NCBI RefSeq assembly: GCF_019933155.2 | Contig: NZ_CP082944.1 | Location: forward strand, 1,428,001 to 1,492,000 | Origin: Metabacillus dongyingensis | Lineage (GTDB): Bacteria > Bacillota > Bacilli > Bacillales > Bacillaceae | Direction of reading: 5' to 3' | Length of the DNA stretch: 64,000 nucleotides | In this document: positions 1 to 9,113 of the stretch, piece by piece | Position numbering within the stretch: position 1 is the stretch's first letter | Layout: each line of letters starts with the position of its first letter | Program-made: the position numbers and the translations under genes | Notes under the pieces: generated by a model | Databases searched by the model: none | What the model was told of the DNA's origin: nothing | The model's input: only the letters and a program-made list of their open reading frames with translations

Positions 1-43
1 GATCTTGTAAGACAGATAAGTTATTTTCACCTTTTAATTTGCT

Positions 44-178
44 TTAGCAGTATCCGCCGCCGTTGCCTCCGCCGTAACTGCCGCCAACAAAAGCAGCACC
101 AACGATGATTAAAAGAATAAATAGTACTACAATTAAAGCAAAACCATTATTATAGTTTCCTCCATAACTCTCACCCAT
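44..178 (-). CDS. YjcZ-family sporulation miniprotein
   Basis: Predicted 44-residue protein of the YjcZ/YhfW-like sporulation miniprotein family. It has a short Gly/Tyr/Asn-rich N-terminus, one hydrophobic segment at about residues 13-31 ([14 protein letters not shown]) and a Gly-rich tail ending GGGYC. A good ribosome site (AAAGGAGGG) lies about 8 bases before the ATG. Such proteins are single-span membrane peptides made in sporulation; their exact role is poorly known. It stands alone, with no obvious operon partner in the window. Family assignment is from the characteristic pattern. Confidence 0.85.
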   Translation of the reverse strand: MGESYGGNYNNGFALIVVLFILLIIVGAAFVGGSYGGGNGGGYC

Positions 179-477
179 AAAGTATTCCCTCCTTTTTAGA
201 ACTAAAATACTTTATGATGCAGCGGGGACTTTAGCTTAGACTACATAAGCACATTTTGCAATTTCACTCTAATTTTTAATGTGTGTATAGCTTCCCAAGG
301 AATTTATCCATTTTTATTTCCAGTTAATTCTAGGTGCTAAAGTAAGGCCCATATAGGCTATTAGTGGTTGAAATTGATTAGATGAAAAATAGGTAAGAAG
401 AATTCCGCCGCTTTCAGATGGATATGGAAAATGCATTGCTCACAAGGCGGCATCACCTTATGCTCCAGAATTATTAA

Positions 478-497
478 AGCCCCGCTTAGCGGGGCCT
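478..497. terminator. hairpin terminator downstream of small HTH gene
   Basis: GC-rich perfect stem (GCCCCGC, loop TTA, GCGGGGC) just past the stop codon of the minus-strand gene at 505-696. The T-run on the minus side is short, so this is a moderate prediction. Confidence 0.5.
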
Positions 498-504
498 TAA
501 TATA

Positions 505-696
505 CTAAGTAGTTTTAGGGTTTTCTTTTATCCACCAATCAATATGATCCAGATTAAAGATAAGAATATTGTTGATAGGGCTAAGATGGGGGATAACTTT
601 CCTTAGCAGCAAATTATTGACTTCCTCCTCAGTCATTGGATAGTCGACTGAATGTAAATACTCAATTAATCTCTGGGTTCCATAAACTTTTCTCAA
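505..696 (-). CDS. small excisionase/MerR-like HTH protein (hypothetical)
   Basis: About 63 residues if translation begins at the TTG at 696, chosen because GGGAGGTG sits 5 bases upstream; the frame stays open to an ATG at 741 that lacks a ribosome site. The pattern MTEEEVNNLLLRKVIPHLSP followed by IFNLDHIDWWI resembles the helix-turn-helix plus wing of small AlpA/excisionase-type DNA-binding domains. No second domain or membrane segment is seen. It could equally be a conserved Bacillus protein of unknown role. Confidence 0.55.
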   Translation of the reverse strand: MRKVYGTQRLIEYLHSVDYPMTEEEVNNLLLRKVIPHLSPINNILIFNLDHIDWWIKENPKTT

Positions 697-949
697 ATAA
701 TCACCTCCCACCAAGGTTTCTTTATTCAAAATAATGAGCAAAGAAAGCTTAGCGGCAGATACTAGATGAAAATAAGCTTAATTTTATATACCCTATCTTC
801 AAAAAAAGTAACATTCTGTAAATATGGCAGATCATCTAGAATAATACAAAACCTTAAAGCGTGAAAAGTGACTGAATAAAATAAATTCCGCCATTAAGCA
901 GTTTTAGTTTTACTTTTATCTTAAAATCTAAATGGAGGGGGTATTTAGA

Positions 950-1543
950 ATGTTTAAAATCCACAAAGAATCAAATGAAGTAATCATTGTCATTCACGAA
1001 ATTTATGGAATTAACAAACATATGACGGATTTTTGTGAAGTTTTATCCGAACAAAATTTTGATGTTATCTGTCCAAATTTATTAGAACATGAATTACCTT
1101 TTGACTATTTTCAAGAGGAAGAAGCCTACCTTAATTTTATGAATCATGTTGGTTTCACAAATGGATTCAATAAAATAAAAAATATCTTATTTGATATTAA
1201 AGATGAGTACTCAAAAATATTTATTATTGGATTTAGTGCAGGGGCCACTATTTCTTGGTTATGCAGTGAGCTAGAGTATGTGGATGGTATTGTCGGGTAC
1301 TATGGTTCACGTATTAGAGACTATGTAAATATATCTCCAAAATGTCCAACCTTGCTGTTTTTTCCCCAAGCAGAAAAATCATTTAATGTTCATAAATTAA
1401 TTTCAAGTTTAGATAAACAGGGTATAAATGTACATTTATGCAGGGGCGAACATGGATTTAGCGATCCTTACTCACATAAATACAATGAAGAATCTGATCA
1501 ATATACATTTAGAGAACTATTGAAATTTTTAAGAAATAACTGA
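950..1543 (+). CDS. dienelactone hydrolase family protein
   Basis: Alpha/beta hydrolase of about 197 residues. It has an N-terminal strand with HEIYG (the family's conserved Glu), a nucleophile elbow GFSAGA near residue 100 with Ser instead of the Cys of true dienelactone hydrolases, and a C-terminal RGEHGF carrying the catalytic His. The start is the ATG at 950, preceded by GGAGGGGG; an upstream in-frame ATG at 932 overlaps that ribosome site and is unlikely. Substrate unknown. It stands alone. Confidence 0.7.
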   Translation: MFKIHKESNEVIIVIHEIYGINKHMTDFCEVLSEQNFDVICPNLLEHELPFDYFQEEEAYLNFMNHVGFTNGFNKIKNILFDIKDEYSKIFIIGFSAGATISWLCSELEYVDGIVGYYGSRIRDYVNISPKCPTLLFFPQAEKSFNVHKLISSLDKQGINVHLCRGEHGFSDPYSHKYNEESDQYTFRELLKFLRNN

Positions 1544-1702
1544 GTCTTTACTCTGCAAAGAGCGCATTTACATGAATCTCGCTATAAAGATAAGTTATCA
1601 ATGATATTAAATAGTGGCGATGTTCCAAAAACTCCACTTGCCTGCCCTGAGGAAAATTTTTCTTTTTTTAGAAAACAAATAAAGGGGAATAGGGCTAGTT
1701 AG
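1544..1702 (+). other. in-frame open stretch after the hydrolase stop, possible gene remnant
   Basis: Immediately after the TGA at 1541-1543 the same frame stays open for 52 codons to TAG at 1700-1702. The translation looks protein-like (HESRYKDKLSMILNSGDVP, then PLACPEENFSFFRK). I do not recognise it. It has no start codon with a ribosome site, so a decayed gene end or chance is likelier than stop-codon readthrough. Confidence 0.25.
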
Positions 1703-1714
1703 GAGGGGACTAAA

Positions 1715-2164
1715 ATGGATTTGTTAAAAATGGCATTAGACTTATTAGTTGGTCTTCTTGCTCTAATTTTCATCATGCGTTTTCTCGGGAGAAAAGAACT
1801 GGCTCAAGCAACCCCGCTTGATATTATCTACGTGCTGATTTTAGGCGGGATCGTTGAAGAAACAGCACTTGACCCCAAAAAAGGATTATCGTATTTAATT
1901 ACAGGGTTACTTGTTTGTTCATCAGCAATCTGGCTTTTTGAAAAAGCAGCACAGAGAATAAAACTTATTCGGAAAATATCAGAAGGAAAGCCTGAAGTAA
2001 TCATTGAAGATGGATCAATTAACTGGCACATTGCAAAACGGGCACATTTAGATCAGGATGAAATTTTAATGTTGTTAAGAATGCAAAATGTCTGGTCGGT
2101 TGAAGAAGTAAAGGTTGGTATACTTGAAACTAATGGAACTATTTCAGCTAAAAAAAATAAGTGA
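1715..2164 (+). CDS. DUF421 (YetF/YrbG-like) membrane protein, short form
   Basis: 149 residues: two to three hydrophobic helices in the first ~80 residues (MDLLKMALDLLVGLLALIFIM; LDIIYVLILGG; LITGLLVCSSAIWLF), then the soluble DUF421 region with KPEVIIEDGSINW and LMLLRMQNVWSVEEVKVGILETNG. Longer family members exceed 200 residues, so this is a short version. A strong AGGAGGGG precedes the ATG. The family is associated with spore and membrane functions in bacilli, but its biochemical role is unclear. Confidence 0.75.
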   Translation: MDLLKMALDLLVGLLALIFIMRFLGRKELAQATPLDIIYVLILGGIVEETALDPKKGLSYLITGLLVCSSAIWLFEKAAQRIKLIRKISEGKPEVIIEDGSINWHIAKRAHLDQDEILMLLRMQNVWSVEEVKVGILETNGTISAKKNK

Positions 2165-2311
2165 TTATTATTTATCTGGCATTCTTATATCCAAAGAGAA
2201 TCACTTAAAATTTGGCAGTATAATGATGTAACGGCATTAGTGAATTGTTGTCTGCTATCCAACTGTATTTTACTAAATTCCATTAGTTAAACTTTATATG
2301 AAGAGAATTGT

Positions 2312-2343
2312 GGAGCCTGCTCCAAAAGGCAGGTTCCCTTATT
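2312..2343 (+). terminator. terminator after DUF421 gene
   Basis: Stem GGAGCCTGC / GCAGGTTCC with an 8-base loop, followed by CTTATTTT. One G-U pair in the stem. Confidence 0.55.
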
Positions 2344-2466
2344 TTAATATCACTATAAACTTTACATAGCCTCTTAAAAGTTCAGGAAGAAAAGGATAAA
2401 AGCTCATTACTTCTTGTATAATATGGATGAATTATCATTAGGGGATAAAAGATAGGAGAATAAGTC

Positions 2467-3633
2467 ATGCAGCTAGAAAAATTTATTGATCGAAGAAAAA
2501 CACATTCTGTTAAATGGTACATAGAGGATCAAGATATTATTCCATTATGCATTGCAGATATGGATTTTCAAGTTTCAGAAGAAATCGTAAATGCGATAAG
2601 TCAAAAAGCAGCGCATGGAATATATGGTTACAGCACATTTTGTGAACGTTATTATGATGCTGTTCAATATTGGTGGAAAACACAGTACAGCTGGGAGTTA
2701 AAACGCGACTGGATTTCTTTTAGCCCTGGAATTATTCCTGGAATCAATTTATTATTAAAAGCGTTAACACAGACAGGTGATGCGGTGATCGTGCAAGATC
2801 CTGTCTATTATCCTTTCTTTTCTACAATTGAAACACAAGGATGTACCATTTTATATAATTCTCTTGTGTCTTCGAATGGATACTATGAAATGGATTTTGA
2901 AGACTTCGAAGAAAAAGCATCACATCCCAATACGAAAATATTCATTTTGTGCAGCCCTCATAATCCAGTAGGAAGAGTTTGGACTCGTGAGGAATTGCGT
3001 AAAATTGGAGAAATTTGTGAAAAACATGGTGTTTTTGTTATTTCGGATGAAATGCATGGAGATTTAACTTACGCAGGTTATAAGCATATACCATTTGCAA
3101 CCGTTCACCCAAACCATTTAAAGTTTTCGATTACATGTGCTGCACCAAGTAAAACTTTTAATATCGCGGGCATGCAAAGCTCTATTTTTATTATTGCGAA
3201 TAGAGATGTGAAAGAAAAATATGAAGCCCTATTAACAGGATACGGTTTAATGCGTCCAAATGCTTTCGCCGTTGAAGGAACGATTGCTGCCTATTATAAG
3301 GGATTGCCATGGCTTCAAAAAGTAAGGGGTTATTTAGAAGAGAACCTTCAGTATGTATGTGCTTATTTAAATGAACATATTCCTGCTATTAAAGTGCTGA
3401 AACCTGAAGCGACTCATTTGATTTGGCTGGATTGCCGTGATCTTGGGATTCCGCATGAAGAGCTGCATACATTCTTTTTAGAAAATGCAAGAGTTCGGCT
3501 TGATGAAGGAATGAAATTCGGTAAAGGCGGGTATGGGTTTGAACGTATAAATATTGCATGTCCCCGTGAGGTCTTAACGGAAGCTTTACTTAGAATGAAA
3601 GCTGCTGTAAAAGGAAAAGAAGAAACCTGCTAA
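2467..3633 (+). CDS. patB: PatB/MalY-type PLP-dependent C-S lyase (cystathionine beta-lyase family)
   Basis: 388-residue fold-type I PLP enzyme, full length for the PatB/MalY family, which cleaves C-S bonds of cystathionine and related cysteine conjugates. Visible landmarks: LCIADMDFQV near residues 27-36, SPHNPVGR (Asn166), SDEMHGDL (Asp194, which binds the pyridine nitrogen), and APSKTFNIAGMQ with the PLP Lys at about 229. ATG with GATAGGAGAATAAGTC upstream. Followed after 44 bases by cutC, probably one transcript. PatB could also act as an aminotransferase-like or MalY-like regulator. Confidence 0.85.
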   Translation: MQLEKFIDRRKTHSVKWYIEDQDIIPLCIADMDFQVSEEIVNAISQKAAHGIYGYSTFCERYYDAVQYWWKTQYSWELKRDWISFSPGIIPGINLLLKALTQTGDAVIVQDPVYYPFFSTIETQGCTILYNSLVSSNGYYEMDFEDFEEKASHPNTKIFILCSPHNPVGRVWTREELRKIGEICEKHGVFVISDEMHGDLTYAGYKHIPFATVHPNHLKFSITCAAPSKTFNIAGMQSSIFIIANRDVKEKYEALLTGYGLMRPNAFAVEGTIAAYYKGLPWLQKVRGYLEENLQYVCAYLNEHIPAIKVLKPEATHLIWLDCRDLGIPHEELHTFFLENARVRLDEGMKFGKGGYGFERINIACPREVLTEALLRMKAAVKGKEETC

Positions 3634-3677
3634 TTTAGCTGGAATAAAAAATTTAAACACGATTAGGAGAACAGATT

Positions 3678-4361
3678 ATGATTATCGAAGCCATCGCAGA
3701 TTCACTTGAAGATGCAAAAACCGCACAAACTGCTGGTGCCGATCGGATAGAATTAGTCACTGGGTTGTTGGAAGGAGGGCTTACGCCAAGCTATGGCTTA
3801 ATTAAAAGTGTCTGCAGCGAATTAACGATTCCAGTGAATGTGATGATTCGCCCGCATAGCCGCAGCTTTTGTTATACAGAAGAAGACTTGAATATTATGT
3901 TAGAAGATATTGAGATTTGCCGCAATTTAGGTGCTGCTGGAGTTGTGTTTGGTGTTCTAACGCAAGAGGAGAAAATAGATGAGGATAAGTTAAGTAAATT
4001 AATTCAAGCCTCAAAAGGGTTAGATATTACCTTCCACCGGGCGTTTGACGAGGTCGATCATCTGTTCACGGCTTTAGAAGTTCTTCAAAAATATCCTGAG
4101 ATATCTAGAATCCTCACATCCGGCAGCAAGCAAAAAGCTACAGAAGCGGTCGAAGAGCTGGGACAGCTGGCTGACCTTTCGGCAGGGACTGGACTTTCCA
4201 TTATGGCAGGATCAGGATTAACACCTCAAAACTTGCAGGCATTCTTAAAAAAGGTAAACGTGAGTGAGGTACATTTTGGTTCAGGAATCCGTTTTGAATC
4301 AAGCTATAACAACCCTATCGATCCCAATAAAATAAAAACAATCAGGAAAATCGTTTCATAA
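3678..4361 (+). CDS. cutC: copper homeostasis protein CutC family
   Basis: Intact 227-residue TIM-barrel CutC-family protein: GADRIELVTGLLEGGLTPS near residues 20-38, MIRPHSRSFCYTEED at 54-68, FHRAFDEV, and IMAGSGLTPQN near the C-terminus. CutC proteins are linked to copper handling, though the mechanism is disputed. It is downstream of patB and converges on tatC across a shared hairpin. This is the only undamaged one of three cutC copies in the window; the others, at 9409-9914 and 19118-19566, flank the hydrogenase operon. Confidence 0.9.
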   Translation: MIIEAIADSLEDAKTAQTAGADRIELVTGLLEGGLTPSYGLIKSVCSELTIPVNVMIRPHSRSFCYTEEDLNIMLEDIEICRNLGAAGVVFGVLTQEEKIDEDKLSKLIQASKGLDITFHRAFDEVDHLFTALEVLQKYPEISRILTSGSKQKATEAVEELGQLADLSAGTGLSIMAGSGLTPQNLQAFLKKVNVSEVHFGSGIRFESSYNNPIDPNKIKTIRKIVS

Positions 4362-4468
4362 AGAGAGTCAAATAAAGTTTTTCAGAAATAGTTTAAGGTT
4401 CTTCCCTTGAGGTAGAATTCGCTTTTACGTCAGATATATTTGGCCCCAAAATATTCAGCCATCAGTGA

Positions 4469-4505
4469 AAAGGCTGCAGGTATTAATTAAATCCTGCAGC
4501 CTTTT
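4469..4505. terminator. bidirectional terminator between cutC and tatC
   Basis: Perfect 12-bp stem AAAGGCTGCAGG / CCTGCAGCCTTT with an AT-rich 12-base loop and A/T tracts on both sides. It can serve both convergent genes. Confidence 0.85.
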
Positions 4506-4507
4506 GT

Positions 4508-5254
4508 CTATGAAATTTTTTTCAATGGAATCATTGTTTCAGATTGCTTTGGCTGTTTTTTTCGATAAACGAATTTAGATAAGCTCACACTGATTTCATA
4601 TAAAACGAATAACGGTACAATAACAAGTATGTCTGAAATAAGATCAGGGGGGGTTATGAAAATAGCGATCAGTGTAAGTAAAAAGTAAGAAATCTTTCTT
4701 GCTTTAGAGAGCAGCATCGGATTAATGACGCCAATTGAGGTAAGAAACATAGCTATTAAAGGGATTTCAAATAGCAATCCAAACGGGAGTGTCAGATTGA
4801 TCATAAATTTAAAGTACTTTTCTGCAGTAAACATGGTTTCAAAATGTCCTTCTGATAAAGAGATTAAAAAATTAAGGACAAGCGGATAGACGATAAAATA
4901 ACCGAATGATAGACCTGCAGCAAATAAAGTAAACAACCCTGGAATGTAGGCTAACGCTGTTTTCCATTCCTTATCGGTTAATGCCGGTTTTACAAACAGC
5001 CACGTTTGATAAGCTGCAATAGGAATAGTCAGTGCAATGGCAATGACCCCTGCAATCGTAAAATAGACCCACAGAATTTCACTTGGCCCTAAGACAGCTA
5101 AGTCATGACCGAGATCCCGAACCAGCCATTCGTATATTTCCTGTACATATAGGAATGAACCAAATAAAAAAACGGCAAAAGCGACTAAAACATAGATTAA
5201 CCGTTTCCTTAATTCCCCAAGGTGATTGACAAAAGATAACTCTTTATTGTTCAT
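4508..5254 (-). CDS. tatC: Sec-independent (Tat) translocase subunit TatC
   Basis: About 248 residues with six hydrophobic segments, standard for TatC. It has the cytoplasmic N-terminal HLGELRKRL signature that binds twin-arginine signals and the FVKPALTDKEW loop. Start taken at the ATG at 5254 after AAAGGGAGAAGC; an upstream in-frame ATG at 5296 lacks a site. Third gene of the operon metallophosphoesterase-tatA-tatC, like the phoD-tatAd-tatCd arrangement of B. subtilis, implying a dedicated export route. The C-terminal KKQPKQSETMIPLKKIS tail is duplicated as a remnant at 19620-19705. Confidence 0.93.
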   Translation of the reverse strand: MNNKELSFVNHLGELRKRLIYVLVAFAVFLFGSFLYVQEIYEWLVRDLGHDLAVLGPSEILWVYFTIAGVIAIALTIPIAAYQTWLFVKPALTDKEWKTALAYIPGLFTLFAAGLSFGYFIVYPLVLNFLISLSEGHFETMFTAEKYFKFMINLTLPFGLLFEIPLIAMFLTSIGVINPMLLSKARKISYFLLTLIAIFITPPDLISDILVIVPLFVLYEISVSLSKFVYRKKQPKQSETMIPLKKIS

Positions 5255-5318
5255 ATTAGCTTCTCCCTTTTTAAAATAAGAGGAAGATGCAAACATGGTG
5301 TTTACATCTTCGGCACTT

Positions 5319-5498
5319 TTACTTAGAGCTGCTTTTCTCTTCTTTTTCTTCTGACATGATATCCTTTGCTGAGTTCTTAAATTCTCTTAATGTATTTCCA
5401 AATGCACGGCCGATTTCCGGCAGCTTCGAAGGTCCAAATACGATAAGCGCGATAATCAGAATAAGGATTAGTCCAGGGACACCTATATTTTGCAGCAT
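5319..5498 (-). CDS. tatA: Tat translocase subunit TatA
   Basis: About 59 residues: one N-terminal membrane helix ([18 protein letters not shown]), the hinge [14 protein letters not shown], an amphipathic helix and a charged tail, all typical of TatA/E. Start set at the ATG at 5498, 7 bases after GGAGG; an ATG two codons earlier is too close. Lies between the secreted metallophosphoesterase and tatC, about 65 bases before the tatC start. Gram-positive TatA usually performs both the TatA and TatB roles. Confidence 0.93.
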   Translation of the reverse strand: MLQNIGVPGLILILIIALIVFGPSKLPEIGRAFGNTLREFKNSAKDIMSEEKEEKSSSK

Positions 5499-5533
5499 GA
5501 TCATTCCTCCATCTTTCTCAAATTTTATAAGAA

Positions 5534-6736
5534 TTAACTGTTCGTCTGTTCAGTATTTAAAGGCAGTGGATCTATACTTTGATCATTCGCAGTTAAATCA
5601 ATTCCATAGTCCTTAGCGAAAACCATATGAGTTTCAACAAGTCCGCCTTCTTTGTTCTCATCTAAATTGAATACCCGTGCTCCGCGAAGTCTATTTCTTT
5701 GTGCACCTGAAAGGCCGTATGTGCCAAAGCCTGTGTTTCCGGAATATCCAAGGAGAATTCCATAGTAATTTCCGCAGTAAGTGTTTATATGATCATGTCC
5801 GCAGAAAACTCCTTTAACGTCTCCGCGCTCAAGCATAGCTGAAAATAAACCGCCGTTTACCGGTCCAGGACATTCATCTTCATTTCGTTCACCTGTGATT
5901 TGATGCCTTGCCATTGCAAGCTCATGGCTTGCTTGTGTTCTTACGTCTACGCCTCCATGCCACATAAAACGATGCTCCCATAAAGGGATATGAATGAATG
6001 CGAGTGAAGGCACTTTATAACCGTATTGCTTCTCAAGTTTCTTAGATTTCTCATAATACCAGTTCACCTGATTAAAACGGAGCCAGTCCCAAGTAGGGTA
6101 ACCTTTAAAATCTTGTCCGGCGATTTGTGATGGGGCATATCTGCCGCTGTCAAGAAGCCATAGATTGAATGCAGCCTTATTGCCTTTTGAATGTCTAATG
6201 ATGAGGTTCATGTTGCCTGTACCAGTAAGGCCATTTTCACCTGGCTCGTTCATATTATATTTGTACTTCATATAAAATTGCAGCATCGCTTTCTCGTCCA
6301 TTCCGCTCTTGGAAGTGGAGTCTTCATCATGGTTTCCAAACGTAACCGCCCATTTAATCCCTCTTTTTTCCATAGGTTGAGCAACATTATTAAGAGCTTG
6401 CTTCATCTCAAGTTCTGTATCACAGCCTCCAGCAATATTGTCGCCGTTCAGTACCACAAAATCCGGTTTTTCAGAGTCAAGCACCTTCTCCATAAGCTCA
6501 AGTGTTCTCCGGTCAATACGTTCATCATCCTGAGTATCATTAAATTGAACGACCTTAAACTTTCCATCTGAGTTGAAGTGAAGCTTAGCGTCCGGTTTTT
6601 TTTCTGCATGTACAGTGTTCGTCAATAAGTTTCCCGGCAGGCCAGTTGATGCCAGTGTTAACGCGAGTGTACTCATTCCGCCTATTTTTATAAAACTCCT
6701 TCTGTCTAATCCCTTTTGCTGATCTTGATTACTCAT
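5534..6736 (-). CDS. Tat-exported calcineurin-like metallophosphoesterase
   Basis: 400 residues. The N-terminus carries a twin-arginine signal ([10 protein letters not shown], Arg12-Arg13, then a hydrophobic stretch ending near VHA at 43-45), predicting folded export. The catalytic domain shows the metallophosphatase blocks [18 protein letters not shown] and [10 protein letters not shown] that bind two metals. First gene of an operon with tatA and tatC, so it is probably their dedicated substrate, analogous to PhoD although the domain belongs to a different calcineurin-like subfamily. ATG preceded by TTGGAGG. Phosphate-stress control is likely by analogy, but no Pho box was identified. Confidence 0.85.
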   Translation of the reverse strand: MSNQDQQKGLDRRSFIKIGGMSTLALTLASTGLPGNLLTNTVHAEKKPDAKLHFNSDGKFKVVQFNDTQDDERIDRRTLELMEKVLDSEKPDFVVLNGDNIAGGCDTELEMKQALNNVAQPMEKRGIKWAVTFGNHDEDSTSKSGMDEKAMLQFYMKYKYNMNEPGENGLTGTGNMNLIIRHSKGNKAAFNLWLLDSGRYAPSQIAGQDFKGYPTWDWLRFNQVNWYYEKSKKLEKQYGYKVPSLAFIHIPLWEHRFMWHGGVDVRTQASHELAMARHQITGERNEDECPGPVNGGLFSAMLERGDVKGVFCGHDHINTYCGNYYGILLGYSGNTGFGTYGLSGAQRNRLRGARVFNLDENKEGGLVETHMVFAKDYGIDLTANDQSIDPLPLNTEQTNS

Positions 6737-6759
6737 ATAAAAACCTCCAATTTTTTAAT

Positions 6760-7133
6760 TAATTGATTAGCATAACAATTGAAAAGAGCAATAGTAATGG
6801 AGAATCATTTATGTAATGCTGCAAGCATTCACTACGTAAATGGAGATGGCGCCACGATCCCCGTTAGCTACCTATTCATCATAAGATATAAATGTTGATA
6901 GATTATTAAACAAAACAGCAATGTAAGTAAATAAAACAAAACAAAAAACAAAAAAACAAAAATTAATTGCTTGTTTCGCATAAAAAAGAAGGTTTTTAGA
7001 ATTTTTTATGAGGTAAAAGCCTGATGAATCGCAAGATTAGGCTTTTGATTTCGTTTTCATTTTTGTTTAATTTTACAAAAGTTAATATTTTTACAGTCTA
7101 TTATTTATATTCCTTTTTTATAATGGGTTAATC
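6760..7133. other. AT-rich divergent intergenic region
   Basis: About 430 bases between the minus-strand metallophosphoesterase and the plus-strand DeoR gene. It holds an AAACAAAACA-rich tract at 6907-6963 resembling the CAAAA repeats nearer the deoR start, and a TATAAT at 7119-7124 that may be the deoR -10 box without a clear -35. No convincing open reading frame was seen. Confidence 0.4.
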
Positions 7134-7158
7134 CAAAACAAAACAAAACAAAACAAAA
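7134..7158 (+). promoter_or_regulatory. five tandem CAAAA repeats just upstream of deoR, candidate operator
   Basis: Exactly five CAAAA units end 12 bases before the deoR start and lie just downstream of the likely -10 box. DeoR-family repressors commonly bind short direct repeats near their own promoters, so autoregulation is a reasonable inference. A looser tract with the same motif occurs about 200 bases upstream. Confidence 0.45.
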
Positions 7159-7170
7159 TGGGGGAAGGAA

Positions 7171-7962
7171 ATGAAAATGAATGATAGATATAAAGCGATA
7201 ATAAGAGAACTGGAAATGAAAAATAAAATTGGCGTAGCAGATATAGCTATAAAATTAAACGTGACGCCTGAAACAATCAGAAAAGACTTGAGCGCACTCG
7301 AAGAGAAAAAGAAATTGCGCAGAATTCATGGTGGAGCCATCCAATATTTTGGTGTGATTATAGAGCCTCATTTTAATAAGAAAGTCGGGATCTTTCATCC
7401 TCAGAAAAAAATGATTGGAGAAGCTGCGGCGACATTTATTATGGATGGGGATTTAGTCGCTCTGGATGTCGGCACAACAACTTTTCAAATTGCAAGTGCT
7501 ATTAAAGACGTCAAAAATGTAACAATCGTGACTAATTCTCTGGCAGCAGCTGAACTATTAAATAGCCGGATCGAAAACAGGCTATTTGATGGAAAAGTCA
7601 TTGTCCTCGGAGGTATTTCCAATCCTCTGCAGCGTTCTATAAGCGGGTCCATAACAAATAAGTTATTGGAACAATTTTATTTTGACAAAGCCTTTATTTC
7701 ATGCGGGGGAATAAACAAGGAAGGAATTTGTGATTTCAATGTAGAAGAAGCAACGGCTTCTTCCATTATGATGAAGAGATCAAAACAAATAATTGTTGCA
7801 GCTGACTCTTCTAAATTGAATCAAAGGGCTCTTTTCCATATAGGGCCGTTCTCTGCTATTGACTATTTGATTACTGATCAAAAAATGCCGGCTGATTGGT
7901 CTAAAGATCCAGTTTTTGGTCAAGTAGATTGGATAACTGTAGGTGACGCCAATGAGAGTTGA
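7171..7962 (+). CDS. DeoR/GlpR-family transcriptional regulator
   Basis: 263 residues. N-terminal DeoR helix-turn-helix (IGVADIAIKLNVTPETIRKDL at about 18-38, then LRRIHGGA) followed by the DeoR sensor domain with ALDVGTTT, TNSLAAAELL, VLGG and ISCGGIN, which normally binds a sugar phosphate. GGGGGAAGGAA precedes the start; the in-frame ATG two codons later (7177) is an equally plausible start. It overlaps the PHP-domain gene by 11 bases, so they are co-transcribed and the regulator probably controls that hydrolase. Inducer unknown. Confidence 0.85.
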   Translation: MKMNDRYKAIIRELEMKNKIGVADIAIKLNVTPETIRKDLSALEEKKKLRRIHGGAIQYFGVIIEPHFNKKVGIFHPQKKMIGEAAATFIMDGDLVALDVGTTTFQIASAIKDVKNVTIVTNSLAAAELLNSRIENRLFDGKVIVLGGISNPLQRSISGSITNKLLEQFYFDKAFISCGGINKEGICDFNVEEATASSIMMKRSKQIIVAADSSKLNQRALFHIGPFSAIDYLITDQKMPADWSKDPVFGQVDWITVGDANES

Positions 7963-8980
7963 TTATCACGTTCATCTTGAAGAAGGACCTTATACATCTA
8001 ATTGGCTGAAAAAAACCTATCAAAACCTTCTATTGGGACAGCATTCGCCAGAAGAAAAATCCTCGAAACAATGGGCTGCCAAATCCGTGCAAAAGTTATC
8101 TGAAAGAATGATAAAAGGAGCTTATGATCCAATTTGGCTTGATATATATCTTGAAAATGCGAAAAGAAAAGGAATCAAAGAAGTCGGGATTGTGGATCAT
8201 TTATATCGTTTTACAGATTGCCGAGAGTATTTTGAAAAGAACATGCTGCTTGATGAAAGCCCGATTGGCCGCCTGCAAAAGCAGTGGTTAAATCTGGTCA
8301 TGACCGAAAGCATGGATCATTTTGCGGAATCCATTTCAAGAAATAAAGAAAAATGGGCCAAACAAGGTGTGCAGTTAAAGGTAGGAATAGAAGCAGACTA
8401 CTTTGAAGGTGATGAAGAGGATTTATCTGCATTGCTTTGCAGGCATGAGTGGGATTTTATTAATGGCTCTGTTCATTTTATCAATGGATGGGGGTTTGAT
8501 AATCCTAAAACGATCCATGAGTTTGAAAATTATGATGTCCATGTATTATATGAAACCTTCTTTAGAATCGTGGAAAAGGCCATCCGAAGCGACTTGTTTG
8601 ACTATATTTCCCACCTGGATAATATTAAAGTTTTCGGCTACCGTCCGCATACTGATCTTTTGATGCCCATGTACAAAAGGATCGTAAAAGCTTTAAAAGA
8701 AATGGATGCAGCTACAGAGGTTAACGCAGGTTTATTTTACCGATTCCCGGTAAAAGAAATGTGTCCAAGTGAACCATTTCTTCATTTATTAATCGAAAAT
8801 GAGATTCCATTGCTTCTTTCTTCTGATGCCCATTTTCCAGAGGATATAGGTGCTTTTCTAGATGAAAACATGGATATGCTGATTAATAAAGGGGTAAAGG
8901 AAATCGCTACTTTTGATAAGAGGAAACGGATTATGAAGCCTCTTTCGATAGGGGGATCTTCATTGAATATCCTGCGTTAG
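7952..8980 (+). CDS. PHP-domain hydrolase (histidinol-phosphatase-like)
   Basis: 342 residues from the ATG at 7952 (AGGTG 6 bases upstream). PHP metal-site motifs appear in order: DYHVH at the N-terminus, GIVDH, GIEADYF, GSVHF, HLDN, and LSSDAHFPEDIG near the C-terminus. PHP enzymes hydrolyse phosphoesters using two or three metals. Coupled to a DeoR regulator rather than to histidine genes, so a sugar- or nucleotide-phosphate substrate is likelier than histidinol phosphate. Substrate not determinable here. Confidence 0.75.
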   Translation: MRVDYHVHLEEGPYTSNWLKKTYQNLLLGQHSPEEKSSKQWAAKSVQKLSERMIKGAYDPIWLDIYLENAKRKGIKEVGIVDHLYRFTDCREYFEKNMLLDESPIGRLQKQWLNLVMTESMDHFAESISRNKEKWAKQGVQLKVGIEADYFEGDEEDLSALLCRHEWDFINGSVHFINGWGFDNPKTIHEFENYDVHVLYETFFRIVEKAIRSDLFDYISHLDNIKVFGYRPHTDLLMPMYKRIVKALKEMDAATEVNAGLFYRFPVKEMCPSEPFLHLLIENEIPLLLSSDAHFPEDIGAFLDENMDMLINKGVKEIATFDKRKRIMKPLSIGGSSLNILR

Positions 8981-9088
8981 AACAAAAAGCAGAAAAAACA
9001 CCTGAAATCATAATTTATTGGGTTCCCTTTTGTGAGGGAAATCTCAATATCACACTAGAATTAACGCAGATTCGCACATTAAATTGCA

Positions 9089-9113
9089 CCGCTTTTGCGG
9101 TTTTTTTTTTGCA
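9089..9113 (+). terminator. terminator after PHP gene
   Basis: Short stem CACCGC / GCGG with a T-rich loop followed by a run of ten T residues, about 110 bases past the PHP stop codon. Confidence 0.6.
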
